This document shows, one piece after another, positions 17,197 to 26,645 of a stretch of DNA of 64,000 nucleotides. The stretch's first letter is position 1, and each line of letters starts with the position of its first letter. Below the pieces are notes generated by a model that was not told the DNA's origin, did no database searches, and worked only from the letters and a program-made list of their open reading frames with translations. Source of the DNA: an uncultured Spirochaetales bacterium (GTDB lineage Bacteria > Spirochaetota > Spirochaetia > Sphaerochaetales > Sphaerochaetaceae). A program made the translations under genes and the position numbers. The DNA is taken from assembly GCA_902773355.1 (NCBI GenBank), contig CACYEI010000041.1, positions 1 through 64,000 of the forward strand, in the 5' to 3' direction.

Positions 17197-20009
17197 TGAA
17201 TGATAAATTAATCATAAGAGGTGCTTCAGAAAATAATCTGAAAAATATAAATTTGGAACTTGAAAAAAACAAATTAATAGTAATTAGTGGTTTGTCTGGT
17301 AGTGGAAAATCTTCACTTGCTTTTGATACAATTTTTGCAGAAGGTCAAAGACGCTATGTAGAATCATTATCAGCATATGCCAGACAGTTTTTAGGCCGCT
17401 TGGATAAGCCTGCGGTAGATTCTATAGAAGGTTTAAGCCCTGCTATAGCTATAGAGCAAAAAACAACAAATAAAAACCCAAGATCTACGGTAGGAACTAT
17501 AACAGAAATTTATGATTACTATAGATTGCTTTGGGCACGTGTTGGTGAAGTGCATTGTCCTAATTGCAATAGAGTAATTGATAAAATGTCCACAGATCAG
17601 ATTGCTGATGCAATAATGTCAGAAGGAGGAATTAATAATAAAGTAATGATTATGGCTCCAGTTGTTATGGGGAGAAAAGGTGAATATAAAAAAATTATTT
17701 CTGATGCAAAAAATTTGGGATATGAAAGGCTTATTATTGACGGTGATATGTTTACAGTTGATGATAAAGTAGTTTTAGATAAACAAAAGAAACATAATAT
17801 CAGTGTAGTTGTGGATAGAATTATATTAAGAATAGAAGATCATTTACGTTTAGCTGAAGCAATTGAAAAATCTGCAGATATGACAGATGGTCTTATAGAA
17901 GTAAAATTTATAGGAGACACTGAGCATACTAAAATTTATTCTGAAAAAAACAGCTGTGCGTATTGTGGTATTTCTATTGGAGAAATAGAAAGTAGAACAT
18001 TTTCATTTAATAATCCGTTTGGTGCTTGTTCTGAATGTAATGGATTAGGATATGTTACAAGATATGATATAAGTAAAATTATTCCTGATTCATCTCTAAG
18101 TTTCAATCAGGGAGCAATAGCTAGTATGAGTACTTCTTCTTCATGGAGTAGGTCTTCCTTTGAAGGATTTGCTAAATCTGTAGGTTTTACTTCTGATACA
18201 CCAATCAATCAGTTATCACCAGATCAGTATAATAAACTACTTTATGGTTCAGATGAAAAATTTACTATGGATTATTCAGATAAATCAAGTTCCTTAAGCA
18301 TGAATAGACACTGGTATGGATTAATAAATGATTTAAAGCGTAGATTTGAACAGACTGACAGTATTTCTGTAAAAACATGGATTTCATCTTTTCAATCAGA
18401 ATTAATATGTCCGCTATGTAAAGGTGAAAGATTAAAAAAAGAAGCTTTATCTGTATATATTTCTGGAAAAAATATAAATCAAGTTTCTGCATTAAATGTA
18501 AAAAATAGTCTTGATTTTTTTAATAATATAGAGTTGTCAAAAACAAAAAAAATAATCAGTGAACCAATTTTAAAAGAAATTAGAGCAAGACTAAATTTTT
18601 TAAATAATGTTGGTCTAGATTATTTAAATATTAATAGAAGTTCAGGAACACTGAGTGGCGGCGAGTCTCAAAGAATAAGATTAGCTACACAGATAGGTTC
18701 TGCATTAAGTGGTGTTCTTTATGTTTTAGACGAGCCTTCAATAGGTCTTCATCAGCGTGACAATAGAAAATTGATACAAACATTAAAGGAACTTAGAGAT
18801 TTAGGAAATACAGTAATTGTTGTTGAACATGATAGTGAGACTATACTTAGTGCTGATTATGTAGTAGATATTGGTCCTGGGGCGGGAGAAAATGGTGGAT
18901 ATATTGTAGCTCAAGGGACGCCAAGACAGATTATTAATAATGAAAAAAGTTTAACAGGTTTATATCTTTCTGGTAAATTACAGATAAAATTTCCAGATAA
19001 AAGAAGAAAAGGTAATGGTAAATATATTAAACTTATTGGTGTTGATAAGAATAATGTAAATAATGTTGATTTTAGTTTTCCACTAGGAAAATTAATTGCT
19101 TTAACTGGAGTATCTGGCAGTGGGAAAAGCACAGTATTAAATCAAGTATTGACACCTGCAATCAAACAAAAATTGTATAATACAAATGGACCAATATACT
19201 GTAAAGAAGTTCTTGGCTTAAAGTATATAGATAAAATTATACAAATTGATCAAAGCCCAATAGGAAGAACTCCTAGATCTAATCCAGCAACTTATGTTGG
19301 TTTATATACACAAATAAGGGACATTTTTGCAAGTTTACCTGAAAGTAGGGCAAGAGGTTATACCAGTGGCAGGTTCTCATTTAATGTACCAGGTGGAAGA
19401 TGTGAAAATTGTCAAGGAGATGGAAAAATTAAAATAGAAATGAATTTTTTACCTGATGTTTATGTCTTGTGTGATGTTTGCCATGGTAAAAGATACAATA
19501 AAGAAACTTTAGCTGTAAAATATAAGGGGAAGAGTATAAGTGATGTTTTAGATATGACAGTAGAAGAAGCTTTAGTCTTTTTTGAATCCTATCCACCTCT
19601 TAAAAGAAAGCTTCAGACTTTAGCTGATGTAGGTTTAGGATATATTAAGCTAGGGCAGAGTGCACTTACTCTTTCAGGAGGAGAAGCCCAAAGAATTAAA
19701 TTATCTTTAGAGCTTAGTAAAATAGGTACTGGTAATACCTTGTATATCTTAGATGAACCAACTACAGGGCTTCATTTTGACGATATAAAACATTTAATGG
19801 ATGTTTTAAATAAACTTGTTGATAAAGGAAATACCGTTATTCTTATTGAACATAATTTAGATGTAATAAAAATGGCGGATTATGTTATAGATTTAGGTCC
19901 AGAAGGAGGAGATGGAGGAGGGCATATTGTAGCAGAAGGAACTCCTGAAGATGTTGCTCTTTCCAAAGATTCATATACAGGTTATTATTTAAGACAGGTT
20001 TTAAGCTAG
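17196..20009 (+). CDS. uvrA: Excinuclease ABC subunit A
   Basis: UvrA is the damage-sensing ATPase of nucleotide excision repair; UvrB is encoded in this window at 41 kb. The 937 residues contain two ABC ATPase modules. The first Walker A is GLSGSGKSS near residue 32, and the second is GVSGSGKST near 640. Both signature sequences appear (TLSGGESQRI, TLSGGEAQRI), and zinc-finger cysteine pairs occur (CPNC, CAYC..CSEC, CPLC, CENC..CDVC). It starts in TAATG at the end of ispG, so the two genes are co-transcribed. The length is normal and no domain is missing. Confidence 0.97.
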   Translation: MNDKLIIRGASENNLKNINLELEKNKLIVISGLSGSGKSSLAFDTIFAEGQRRYVESLSAYARQFLGRLDKPAVDSIEGLSPAIAIEQKTTNKNPRSTVGTITEIYDYYRLLWARVGEVHCPNCNRVIDKMSTDQIADAIMSEGGINNKVMIMAPVVMGRKGEYKKIISDAKNLGYERLIIDGDMFTVDDKVVLDKQKKHNISVVVDRIILRIEDHLRLAEAIEKSADMTDGLIEVKFIGDTEHTKIYSEKNSCAYCGISIGEIESRTFSFNNPFGACSECNGLGYVTRYDISKIIPDSSLSFNQGAIASMSTSSSWSRSSFEGFAKSVGFTSDTPINQLSPDQYNKLLYGSDEKFTMDYSDKSSSLSMNRHWYGLINDLKRRFEQTDSISVKTWISSFQSELICPLCKGERLKKEALSVYISGKNINQVSALNVKNSLDFFNNIELSKTKKIISEPILKEIRARLNFLNNVGLDYLNINRSSGTLSGGESQRIRLATQIGSALSGVLYVLDEPSIGLHQRDNRKLIQTLKELRDLGNTVIVVEHDSETILSADYVVDIGPGAGENGGYIVAQGTPRQIINNEKSLTGLYLSGKLQIKFPDKRRKGNGKYIKLIGVDKNNVNNVDFSFPLGKLIALTGVSGSGKSTVLNQVLTPAIKQKLYNTNGPIYCKEVLGLKYIDKIIQIDQSPIGRTPRSNPATYVGLYTQIRDIFASLPESRARGYTSGRFSFNVPGGRCENCQGDGKIKIEMNFLPDVYVLCDVCHGKRYNKETLAVKYKGKSISDVLDMTVEEALVFFESYPPLKRKLQTLADVGLGYIKLGQSALTLSGGEAQRIKLSLELSKIGTGNTLYILDEPTTGLHFDDIKHLMDVLNKLVDKGNTVILIEHNLDVIKMADYVIDLGPEGGDGGGHIVAEGTPEDVALSKDSYTGYYLRQVLS

Positions 20010-20043
20010 AATAATTACAATACTTGAAATATTTATAATATTT

Positions 20044-23000
20044 ATGAAAAAATTTTTTATTTTATTTTTATTTTTATTATCACTCATGTCTGTATATGCA
20101 GATTCATATTCAGTAAAAGTTGTAAATGCAGAATATCTTGAAAAAACAGAAGATATAATAGAACTTGGTGGAAAAGTAGAACTTGATTTTACGGTAGTAG
20201 ATGAAAATGAGAATTCTGTTAAAAGAGTGCTTTCTGCTGATAAGGTGATAATTGATTTCCCAAATAAAAATTTAAATGCATTAGGTAGTGTTGTCTTAAA
20301 GGAAGGAGAAAATTCTACTTTTTCTGGAGATGCTATAAGTTTAAATTGGGATGAATTAGATGTTTTAGTTTTTATAGGTAAAAGCTCTACAGATAGAAAG
20401 AATGCTGATGGAAAGAATATAAAGTTTTTTTCTTCAGGAGATTCTATTTCATATGAAGGAAGTAAAAATATTATTTTTTATACTGAAGGTAAGATAGCAA
20501 CTCAGGAAGATGATCCTTATTGGAGTGTTGAAGCAGATAGATTAGCTTTAGTGGAATCTGATTTATTTTTTGAAAATGCTGTAATAAAAATAGGTAGAGT
20601 TCCGTTATTTTATTTTCCTGTCTTCTTTTATCCAAGTACAAAACTATCATTTAACCCAGCCATAGGTTTTGACAGCTCTAAAGGTAGTTTTATTAATACA
20701 ACAACTGAAATATATGGAAAATATCCAAATTTAGGAATTTCTGGAACCCCTAAAACAAATTCTTCAACTTCTTCATCATCTACATCAAATTCATCCTCTA
20801 ATTCAAATGGAGATAGTGTAAGTGATTTAGTTCCTGCTTCTTTATTTAGCCTATTATCCAGTTCTGATGGTCAGGAACAAATTAGAGATGGAATTATCTA
20901 TAGAAACATAAAGGAAGGTGAGGAATTAAGTTCTTTAGAAAAATGGGCAAGAGATTCTGGAAGTTATTTAGCTGCATTTTTAGATATATATTCAAATGTT
21001 GGAGTGGATTTTGGTTTTGATACAAAAAATGTTTTATTCAATAAAGCGTTTACACTTTCAGCAACTGGTTTAGTAGCATATAAACATATGTCTTCTTTTC
21101 TTGCCAGTAGTTCATTTAGGTATTATTTTAGACTTAATCTTGGTTATTCTTACAAAGGTTTGAAACTTAACTTAGATATTCCTATTTTAAGTGACAAGAC
21201 TGTTGCATCTGACTTTTTGAATAGGAATACAGTTTTTGGTTTGGATTCTGTTTTAGGAGGAACACAATATTTTCCAACAAAATTTAATAGTAATGAAAAG
21301 ATAAAACTTTTGCTTTCTGCCTCATGGAGTAAATCTGTTGGTGCATATAATTTTAATTTAAAAACAGCCGAATCATATATAGAACTAATGGTTCCACAAA
21401 CTAGTTTAAAGCAAAGAGAAAAAATTAGTAATCGTGTATCAGAAGCTTTGTTACCTTCTATATCTTTTACATCTAATGGTACGTTTGTTTCTAAAACGCT
21501 AAACAGTAATAAAAAAACAACTAAAGAAGAGAAAAATATATATTCAAGTGATTTAGCTAATTCTTTTGTTATTGAACAAGATAATATCAATCAAATCAGT
21601 TCAAGTAATTCTAATTCAGATACAACAGAAATTACTTCAGAAGCATCTTCAACTATTTCAAATGAAAGTAACAGACCTGATTTTTATTCTTTTTCTTATA
21701 ATAAACCTACTGAAAATTCTACTAATGGTCAAATTACATTAAAATATGATTTTAAGCAGACCTTAGATAATATATATAAATCTAAATTTACGTTTAGTAG
21801 TCTTGAATCAAAAACATCAGGCTTAATAGATTTTAATTTAACTTTACCTGATAATTACTTTTTGTTAAGTGAAAAAATTACTCCAGATTATACCTATAAA
21901 AAGGATACCGTGAATTCTGATCAGAAATTAACAATAAAGTCTGAATTTGAAATGGGGAGTAATTTTCTAGGTTTAACATACAAACTAAAATTTAATATTT
22001 ATACTTTTAACCAGACACGTTCATTATTATCGGATTATGTTAACAATCAATCACATTTAGTTGATTGGGATAAAAAAGATATAACAATTCACAGTGTGGA
22101 TTTTAAGAAAAAGATATGGAATTTTACTCTAGGTCTAAATGCAGTATTGCCACCGTTGGATACAATAATTACTCCTAATTTAGGTTTTTCAATGTATGGA
22201 TATTCTTTTTATGTATCAGTACCTTTCTATTTAACGGATAATCAGATATTCAAAAAGGGGGTTGCTTCATTAAATTTTTCTTATAAAAATGATTACATGA
22301 ATTTTAGCTTCAATAATTCATATGATTTTGGTAGTATAAATTCAAAATATTCTTCAAATGAACGTTTGGAATTAAGTTTTTTAGAATCTAGATTTTTAAA
22401 ATTTACACAAGAAATGAAAGTGAAGGATAAATTTGAATTACAGTCCTTTTTGCTTGAAGTTTCATATAGCAAAAATAGTTCTAAGGACAATTCTCTTTCC
22501 ATTTCATTTAAAGATAAAAATTTCACTCCGGATAAGTTGAAATTAGCTTTAAAATATACAGCACCCGAATTCTTTTTTTGGAGAGATAGAATAGGGTTAA
22601 CGGGTTCAGCTGGTTTGCAGTTTATATATGATTTTCAATCAAAATATAATTCTAGTTTAAAATTTAGTTTTAGCTTTGAATTTGCAATTTCAGAATTACT
22701 TGATTTAAAGATTTCTTTGGTTTCGGCAAATAACAGTTTTTACAGATATTATGAAGATGATAAGTTTAATTTTGGACTTATGTTTAATGATTTTTGGAAA
22801 TCTTTTGACATTTTTAAAAATGGAAACAAACAATCATCTTTCATTATGGATTCTTATTCAATAAGTCTGATTCATTATATGAATGACTGGACATTAACAC
22901 TTACTTCAACTGGTAAAGCTGTAAATACTAGCGGAAAAATTAAATGGCAACCAGAATTTACAGCTTTAATAAGATGGAACGACATACCAGAGCTTAAATC

Positions 23001-23052
23001 TCAGATTAGAAGGTCAGAAAACAATGATAAAATCATTTGGGAGAAGTTATAA
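20044..23052 (+). CDS. LptD/OstA-like outer-membrane barrel protein
   Basis: The 1002 residues begin with a signal peptide (MKKFF to VYADS). An OstA/LptA-like beta-jellyroll region follows at about 25-165, with ADKVIIDFPNKN and ADRLALVE-type repeats. A long C-terminal part of alternating aromatic beta-strands is typical of the LptD barrel. Spirochaetes including Treponema carry such proteins after uvrA although classical LPS is often absent, so the transported lipid is unknown. Two low-complexity inserts rich in Ser/Thr/Asn lie near residues 238-262 and 500-545. There is no Shine-Dalgarno sequence, and TATAAT lies only 4 nt before the ATG. The stop overlaps the phoH start. Confidence 0.82.
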   Translation: MKKFFILFLFLLSLMSVYADSYSVKVVNAEYLEKTEDIIELGGKVELDFTVVDENENSVKRVLSADKVIIDFPNKNLNALGSVVLKEGENSTFSGDAISLNWDELDVLVFIGKSSTDRKNADGKNIKFFSSGDSISYEGSKNIIFYTEGKIATQEDDPYWSVEADRLALVESDLFFENAVIKIGRVPLFYFPVFFYPSTKLSFNPAIGFDSSKGSFINTTTEIYGKYPNLGISGTPKTNSSTSSSSTSNSSSNSNGDSVSDLVPASLFSLLSSSDGQEQIRDGIIYRNIKEGEELSSLEKWARDSGSYLAAFLDIYSNVGVDFGFDTKNVLFNKAFTLSATGLVAYKHMSSFLASSSFRYYFRLNLGYSYKGLKLNLDIPILSDKTVASDFLNRNTVFGLDSVLGGTQYFPTKFNSNEKIKLLLSASWSKSVGAYNFNLKTAESYIELMVPQTSLKQREKISNRVSEALLPSISFTSNGTFVSKTLNSNKKTTKEEKNIYSSDLANSFVIEQDNINQISSSNSNSDTTEITSEASSTISNESNRPDFYSFSYNKPTENSTNGQITLKYDFKQTLDNIYKSKFTFSSLESKTSGLIDFNLTLPDNYFLLSEKITPDYTYKKDTVNSDQKLTIKSEFEMGSNFLGLTYKLKFNIYTFNQTRSLLSDYVNNQSHLVDWDKKDITIHSVDFKKKIWNFTLGLNAVLPPLDTIITPNLGFSMYGYSFYVSVPFYLTDNQIFKKGVASLNFSYKNDYMNFSFNNSYDFGSINSKYSSNERLELSFLESRFLKFTQEMKVKDKFELQSFLLEVSYSKNSSKDNSLSISFKDKNFTPDKLKLALKYTAPEFFFWRDRIGLTGSAGLQFIYDFQSKYNSSLKFSFSFEFAISELLDLKISLVSANNSFYRYYEDDKFNFGLMFNDFWKSFDIFKNGNKQSSFIMDSYSISLIHYMNDWTLTLTSTGKAVNTSGKIKWQPEFTALIRWNDIPELKSQIRRSENNDKIIWEKL

Positions 23053-23975
23053 TGACAGAGATCTTTAAGTTTAAAGATTTAAAATCTCTGACTCTTGTAT
23101 GTGGTGTTAATGATAAAAATATTTCTTATATAGAAGATTTATTGTCTGTTAAATTAGGGCTTAGAGGAGATGTTGTTTTACTCATTTCAGACGACATGTC
23201 TAAAACACAGATATTAATAGATTTATTACAAAGATTGCAGGTTATTTCTTTGCTTAAAGATAGTATCCTAGAATCTGATATTTATATGGAATACAAAAGA
23301 ATCATAGATTCTTCTGAAAAAATGGAAGATATTTGTTTAAATGTTGGTAATAAGTGTATTTATCCAAAAACAAAAAATCAAAGTTTGTTTATATCTTCAT
23401 TAAAAACTTCAAGTATTGTTTTTTCATATGGACCTGCGGGTACAGGTAAAACTTTTTTAGCGGTGAGTTATGCATTAGCGGAATTGTTACAAAACAAGAT
23501 TCAAAAAATTGTTTTTACTAGACCTGTGGTGGAAGCAGGTGAAAATTTGGGTTTTTTACCTGGAGACTTAACACAAAAATTAGATCCTTATTTAAGACCA
23601 TTTTATGATAGTTTAGAGTTTTTCTTACCTTCAAATGTTATTCATAGGTATATTGATAATAACCAGATAGAAATAATTCCCTTGGCATACATGAGGGGTA
23701 GAAGTTTAAATAATGCTTTTATCATCTTAGATGAAGCTCAGAATACTATTGTTACGCAAATGAAGATGTTTTTGACTAGAATTGGTGAGAATAGCACAGC
23801 AGTTATTACAGGGGATTTAACTCAAACAGATTTAACAAATAAAGATAAAAGTGGTTTGTATGATGCTATTAAAAGATTGCAAAATATAGAGGGAATTAAC
23901 TTTATTGAATTTTCAAGTAAAGATACTGTAAGATCGCGTATTGTTCAAAGGATTCTAGATGCATACCAATCATAA
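23052..23975 (+). CDS. phoH: PhoH family ATPase
   Basis: This is a cytoplasmic P-loop ATPase of the PhoH family, related to superfamily 1 helicase cores and commonly encoded beside ybeY. The 307 residues from ATG 23052 include Walker A GPAGTGKT (127-134), FTRPVVEAGE, and Walker B FIILDEAQN near 235. The start is set by the TAATG overlap with the lptD stop; the longer frame from 23037 would run into lptD. It overlaps the following pgpH by 17 nt. Its N-terminal KH-like part is shorter than usual. A role in RNA or ribosome metabolism with YbeY is inferred from the conserved neighbourhood. Confidence 0.93.
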   Translation: MTEIFKFKDLKSLTLVCGVNDKNISYIEDLLSVKLGLRGDVVLLISDDMSKTQILIDLLQRLQVISLLKDSILESDIYMEYKRIIDSSEKMEDICLNVGNKCIYPKTKNQSLFISSLKTSSIVFSYGPAGTGKTFLAVSYALAELLQNKIQKIVFTRPVVEAGENLGFLPGDLTQKLDPYLRPFYDSLEFFLPSNVIHRYIDNNQIEIIPLAYMRGRSLNNAFIILDEAQNTIVTQMKMFLTRIGENSTAVITGDLTQTDLTNKDKSGLYDAIKRLQNIEGINFIEFSSKDTVRSRIVQRILDAYQS

Positions 23976-26145
23976 CAAAAATAGCTTAATAAAAATTTTA
24001 ATTATATGTGTTTTGATAATTACTGTTTCTGTTGTAGCTGTTAGAGTTTTACTGCAGTTGCAGACTTTGCAGCCATTCAAAAAGTATTTGACAGAATTTA
24101 AAGTAGGACAAATTTCAGATGTAGATGTGTCTGTAAATTTTACTACTGATATAATAGATAAAAATGCAACAACTCAATTGAAAGAAGAAAATAAAAAAAA
24201 GATTCTACCATATTTTTCATATTCAGTATCAACATCTCTTCAGATTATTTCATCTTTTGATATGTTTAGAACTTTTGTTGAAAACAAAAATTATCCTCAT
24301 GCATATAATCAAGTTGGAAAAAATATTTCTATTCAAAACATTTCCATGTATTCAAATCTGGTGTTAGATATTTCTTCAGAGATTATAAGTAAAGCCTGTA
24401 ATATTGGTTTTTATAATTCAGACGAAATAAGTATGGTTTTAGCTCAAGGATATAATCAAATTAACACATCTTCTTCATTCTTGTCAGATAATTCAGGTGA
24501 AGTAATTGTTGATATAGATGATATTATTCTAACTGATAAGACGTTTGAGTCATTTATTTCTGATAGTATAAAAGCATATTCAGATATTTTGGATAATATA
24601 CAAATCTACCAAATACACGAAATAACTAGGAATTTTATTAAGCAGAATGTTTTTTATGATAGTTTGATTACAGCTGAAAGAAAATCTTATGCTTCAGATA
24701 TTACAACACCTGTAGTCTTACATTTTAATAGAGGAGATAAAATTATTAATAAAGATCAGATTATAACATCTGATATGCTTGATCTGTTGAATTTATTGAG
24801 TATTCAAAAGGTTGTTAGTTTAAATGATACGTTAAGTACTGCAATTTTATGTATTTTAGGTTTTTCATTATTATTTTATGAATTTTTAATATTTGGCTCA
24901 AAAGAGAATTATAACATTAAGCATTTTACATATTATTTTGTTATTTTGACTGTAGGTATTTCTCTTTCATGCTTTTTATCATATTTTTCGTTAAGATTAA
25001 TTAATTACAATTATATAAGCTATGACTTATCAATACTGCCTGCGTGTTTTATGCCAATTCTAATAACTATGATGCTTAATAAAAAAAGTTTCGGTATCAT
25101 TACTTCTGTTGTAACTTCAGTATCTTTGACTCTAATTTCTAATACTGATATTGTTGGTTTCTTTTATTTACTTATAACTGGAATCAGCTCTGTTTTTTTG
25201 GTTACGGTTTTTAATAAAAGAACTGCCATGATTATTCAGTGGGCACTAACAACTGTTTTTATTATTCTTGAAACTATATTATTTATGTTTATAAGTGCTG
25301 TTTCCTTTAGTTCACTTTTTTATGTTACACTAAGCGTATTTTTAAATATCTCGGCTTCTATGCTTTTAATATCTGTTTTAATGCCTCTTTTAGAAGAAAT
25401 TTTGAACTTACCAACAGTTTTCAGATTGTATGAATTAGCCTCAACGGATAATAAACTTTTAATAAGATTAAAAACCGTGGCTCCAGGAACATATACTCAC
25501 AGTGTTTCAGTTTCAGAACTTGCTTATCAGGCTGCTAAAGAAATTTCTGCTAATGCTTTATTAGCTAAGGTTGGTGCATTATATCATGATGTCGGAAAGA
25601 TGGAGCATCCTGATTATTATACAGAAAATCAGACAGGAGAGAACAAGCATGATATTTTAAATCCTGCCTTATCAGCCTCAATAATAAAAAACCATGTTAA
25701 AAGCGGGGCAGAAATGGGTAGAGTAGCAAGGTTGCCAGAAGAGGTAATTGATATAATTGCAAATCACCATGGTACAAGTATTATAAGATATTTTTACCAT
25801 GAAGCCAAAAATGAAATTCAAAAAGATGGAAACGCTAATAATGAAACAGTTTCAGAGGAAGATTATAGATATAATGCAGAAATTCCAAATACAAAAGAAT
25901 GTGCAATTGTTTCATTAGCAGATTCTGTTGAAGCTACAGCTAGATCTATATCTGAGCCAAATTTAATAAAATATCAAAAAATGATTTCTAAAACTATAAT
26001 GAACATGTTTGAAGCTGGTCAACTTGATAATAGCAATCTTACAATAAATGATTTGGCTATAATAAGTAAATCATTTTTATCTACTCTTTCAGCACAGAAT
26101 CATTCCAGAATTGTCTATCCTGATGAGGAAAAGAATGTCAAATAA
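23959..26145 (+). CDS. pgpH: 7TM-HD phosphohydrolase (PgpH-like c-di-AMP phosphodiesterase)
   Basis: The 728-residue membrane protein has an N-terminal transmembrane helix, a large extracytoplasmic 7TMR-HDED domain (about 40-290), about seven membrane segments (290-480) and a cytoplasmic HD domain. The HD motif is seen at His543-Asp544 in LYHDVGKMEHP, with further metal-ligand stretches HDILNP and ANHHGT downstream. In Firmicutes, proteins of this plan (PgpH) degrade cyclic di-AMP; the same role here is inferred. It lies between phoH and ybeY and overlaps both, an arrangement seen in many bacteria. Confidence 0.93.
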   Translation: MHTNHNKNSLIKILIICVLIITVSVVAVRVLLQLQTLQPFKKYLTEFKVGQISDVDVSVNFTTDIIDKNATTQLKEENKKKILPYFSYSVSTSLQIISSFDMFRTFVENKNYPHAYNQVGKNISIQNISMYSNLVLDISSEIISKACNIGFYNSDEISMVLAQGYNQINTSSSFLSDNSGEVIVDIDDIILTDKTFESFISDSIKAYSDILDNIQIYQIHEITRNFIKQNVFYDSLITAERKSYASDITTPVVLHFNRGDKIINKDQIITSDMLDLLNLLSIQKVVSLNDTLSTAILCILGFSLLFYEFLIFGSKENYNIKHFTYYFVILTVGISLSCFLSYFSLRLINYNYISYDLSILPACFMPILITMMLNKKSFGIITSVVTSVSLTLISNTDIVGFFYLLITGISSVFLVTVFNKRTAMIIQWALTTVFIILETILFMFISAVSFSSLFYVTLSVFLNISASMLLISVLMPLLEEILNLPTVFRLYELASTDNKLLIRLKTVAPGTYTHSVSVSELAYQAAKEISANALLAKVGALYHDVGKMEHPDYYTENQTGENKHDILNPALSASIIKNHVKSGAEMGRVARLPEEVIDIIANHHGTSIIRYFYHEAKNEIQKDGNANNETVSEEDYRYNAEIPNTKECAIVSLADSVEATARSISEPNLIKYQKMISKTIMNMFEAGQLDNSNLTINDLAIISKSFLSTLSAQNHSRIVYPDEEKNVK

Positions 26146-26596
26146 GTATAATATTTCCATTGATACTAAAACAGAACTTGAATTTAATGATATAATTAAT
26201 CTGGGGAAAGTCAAAAAATTTCTTGATTTTATATGTGATTATTTAAAAATAAAAAATTGTGAAATAAGTGTTATATTTTCTGATTCAAATACAATCAAAA
26301 CTTTGAATAATCAGTATAGAAATATAAATGAGCCTACAGATGTGCTTAGTTTTCCGTTTGAAGGTGATGATTTTATTGTTGGAATAAAACATTTAAGATA
26401 TTTAGGAGATATTATTATCTGCCCTAAAATATGTAATCAGAATGCTCTAGATTATAGTGAAGAACCAGAAAAAGAATTATTAAGATTAATAGTTCATGGA
26501 GTTTTACATTTGTATGGTTATGATCACAATACAAATCAGGCCACAGAGCCTATGATTATTTTACAAGAAAAAATATTATTATCTTTCATAAATTGA
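26135..26596 (+). CDS. ybeY: Endoribonuclease YbeY
   Basis: YbeY is a zinc-dependent RNase acting in 16S rRNA maturation and 70S quality control. The 153 residues carry the signature HGVLHLYGYDH with zinc ligands His121, His125 and His131. The upstream region NEPTDVLSFPF near residues 65-75 is also typical. I use ATG 26135, preceded by GATGAGGAAAAG. An in-frame ATG at 26111 would add eight residues that are not typical of the family. The gene overlaps pgpH by 11 nt. Confidence 0.95.
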   Translation: MSNKYNISIDTKTELEFNDIINLGKVKKFLDFICDYLKIKNCEISVIFSDSNTIKTLNNQYRNINEPTDVLSFPFEGDDFIVGIKHLRYLGDIIICPKICNQNALDYSEEPEKELLRLIVHGVLHLYGYDHNTNQATEPMIILQEKILLSFIN

Positions 26597-26645
26597 AAAT
26601 CTGTTGTAATATTGTTCTCATCTCACATTAAGGAGGAGAGTCTTA

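Noticed and set aside
21150-21590. 146-codon open frame on the minus strand of the LptD-like gene
   Set aside because: It is antisense to a continuous coding frame, and the residues show no known motif or ribosome site.
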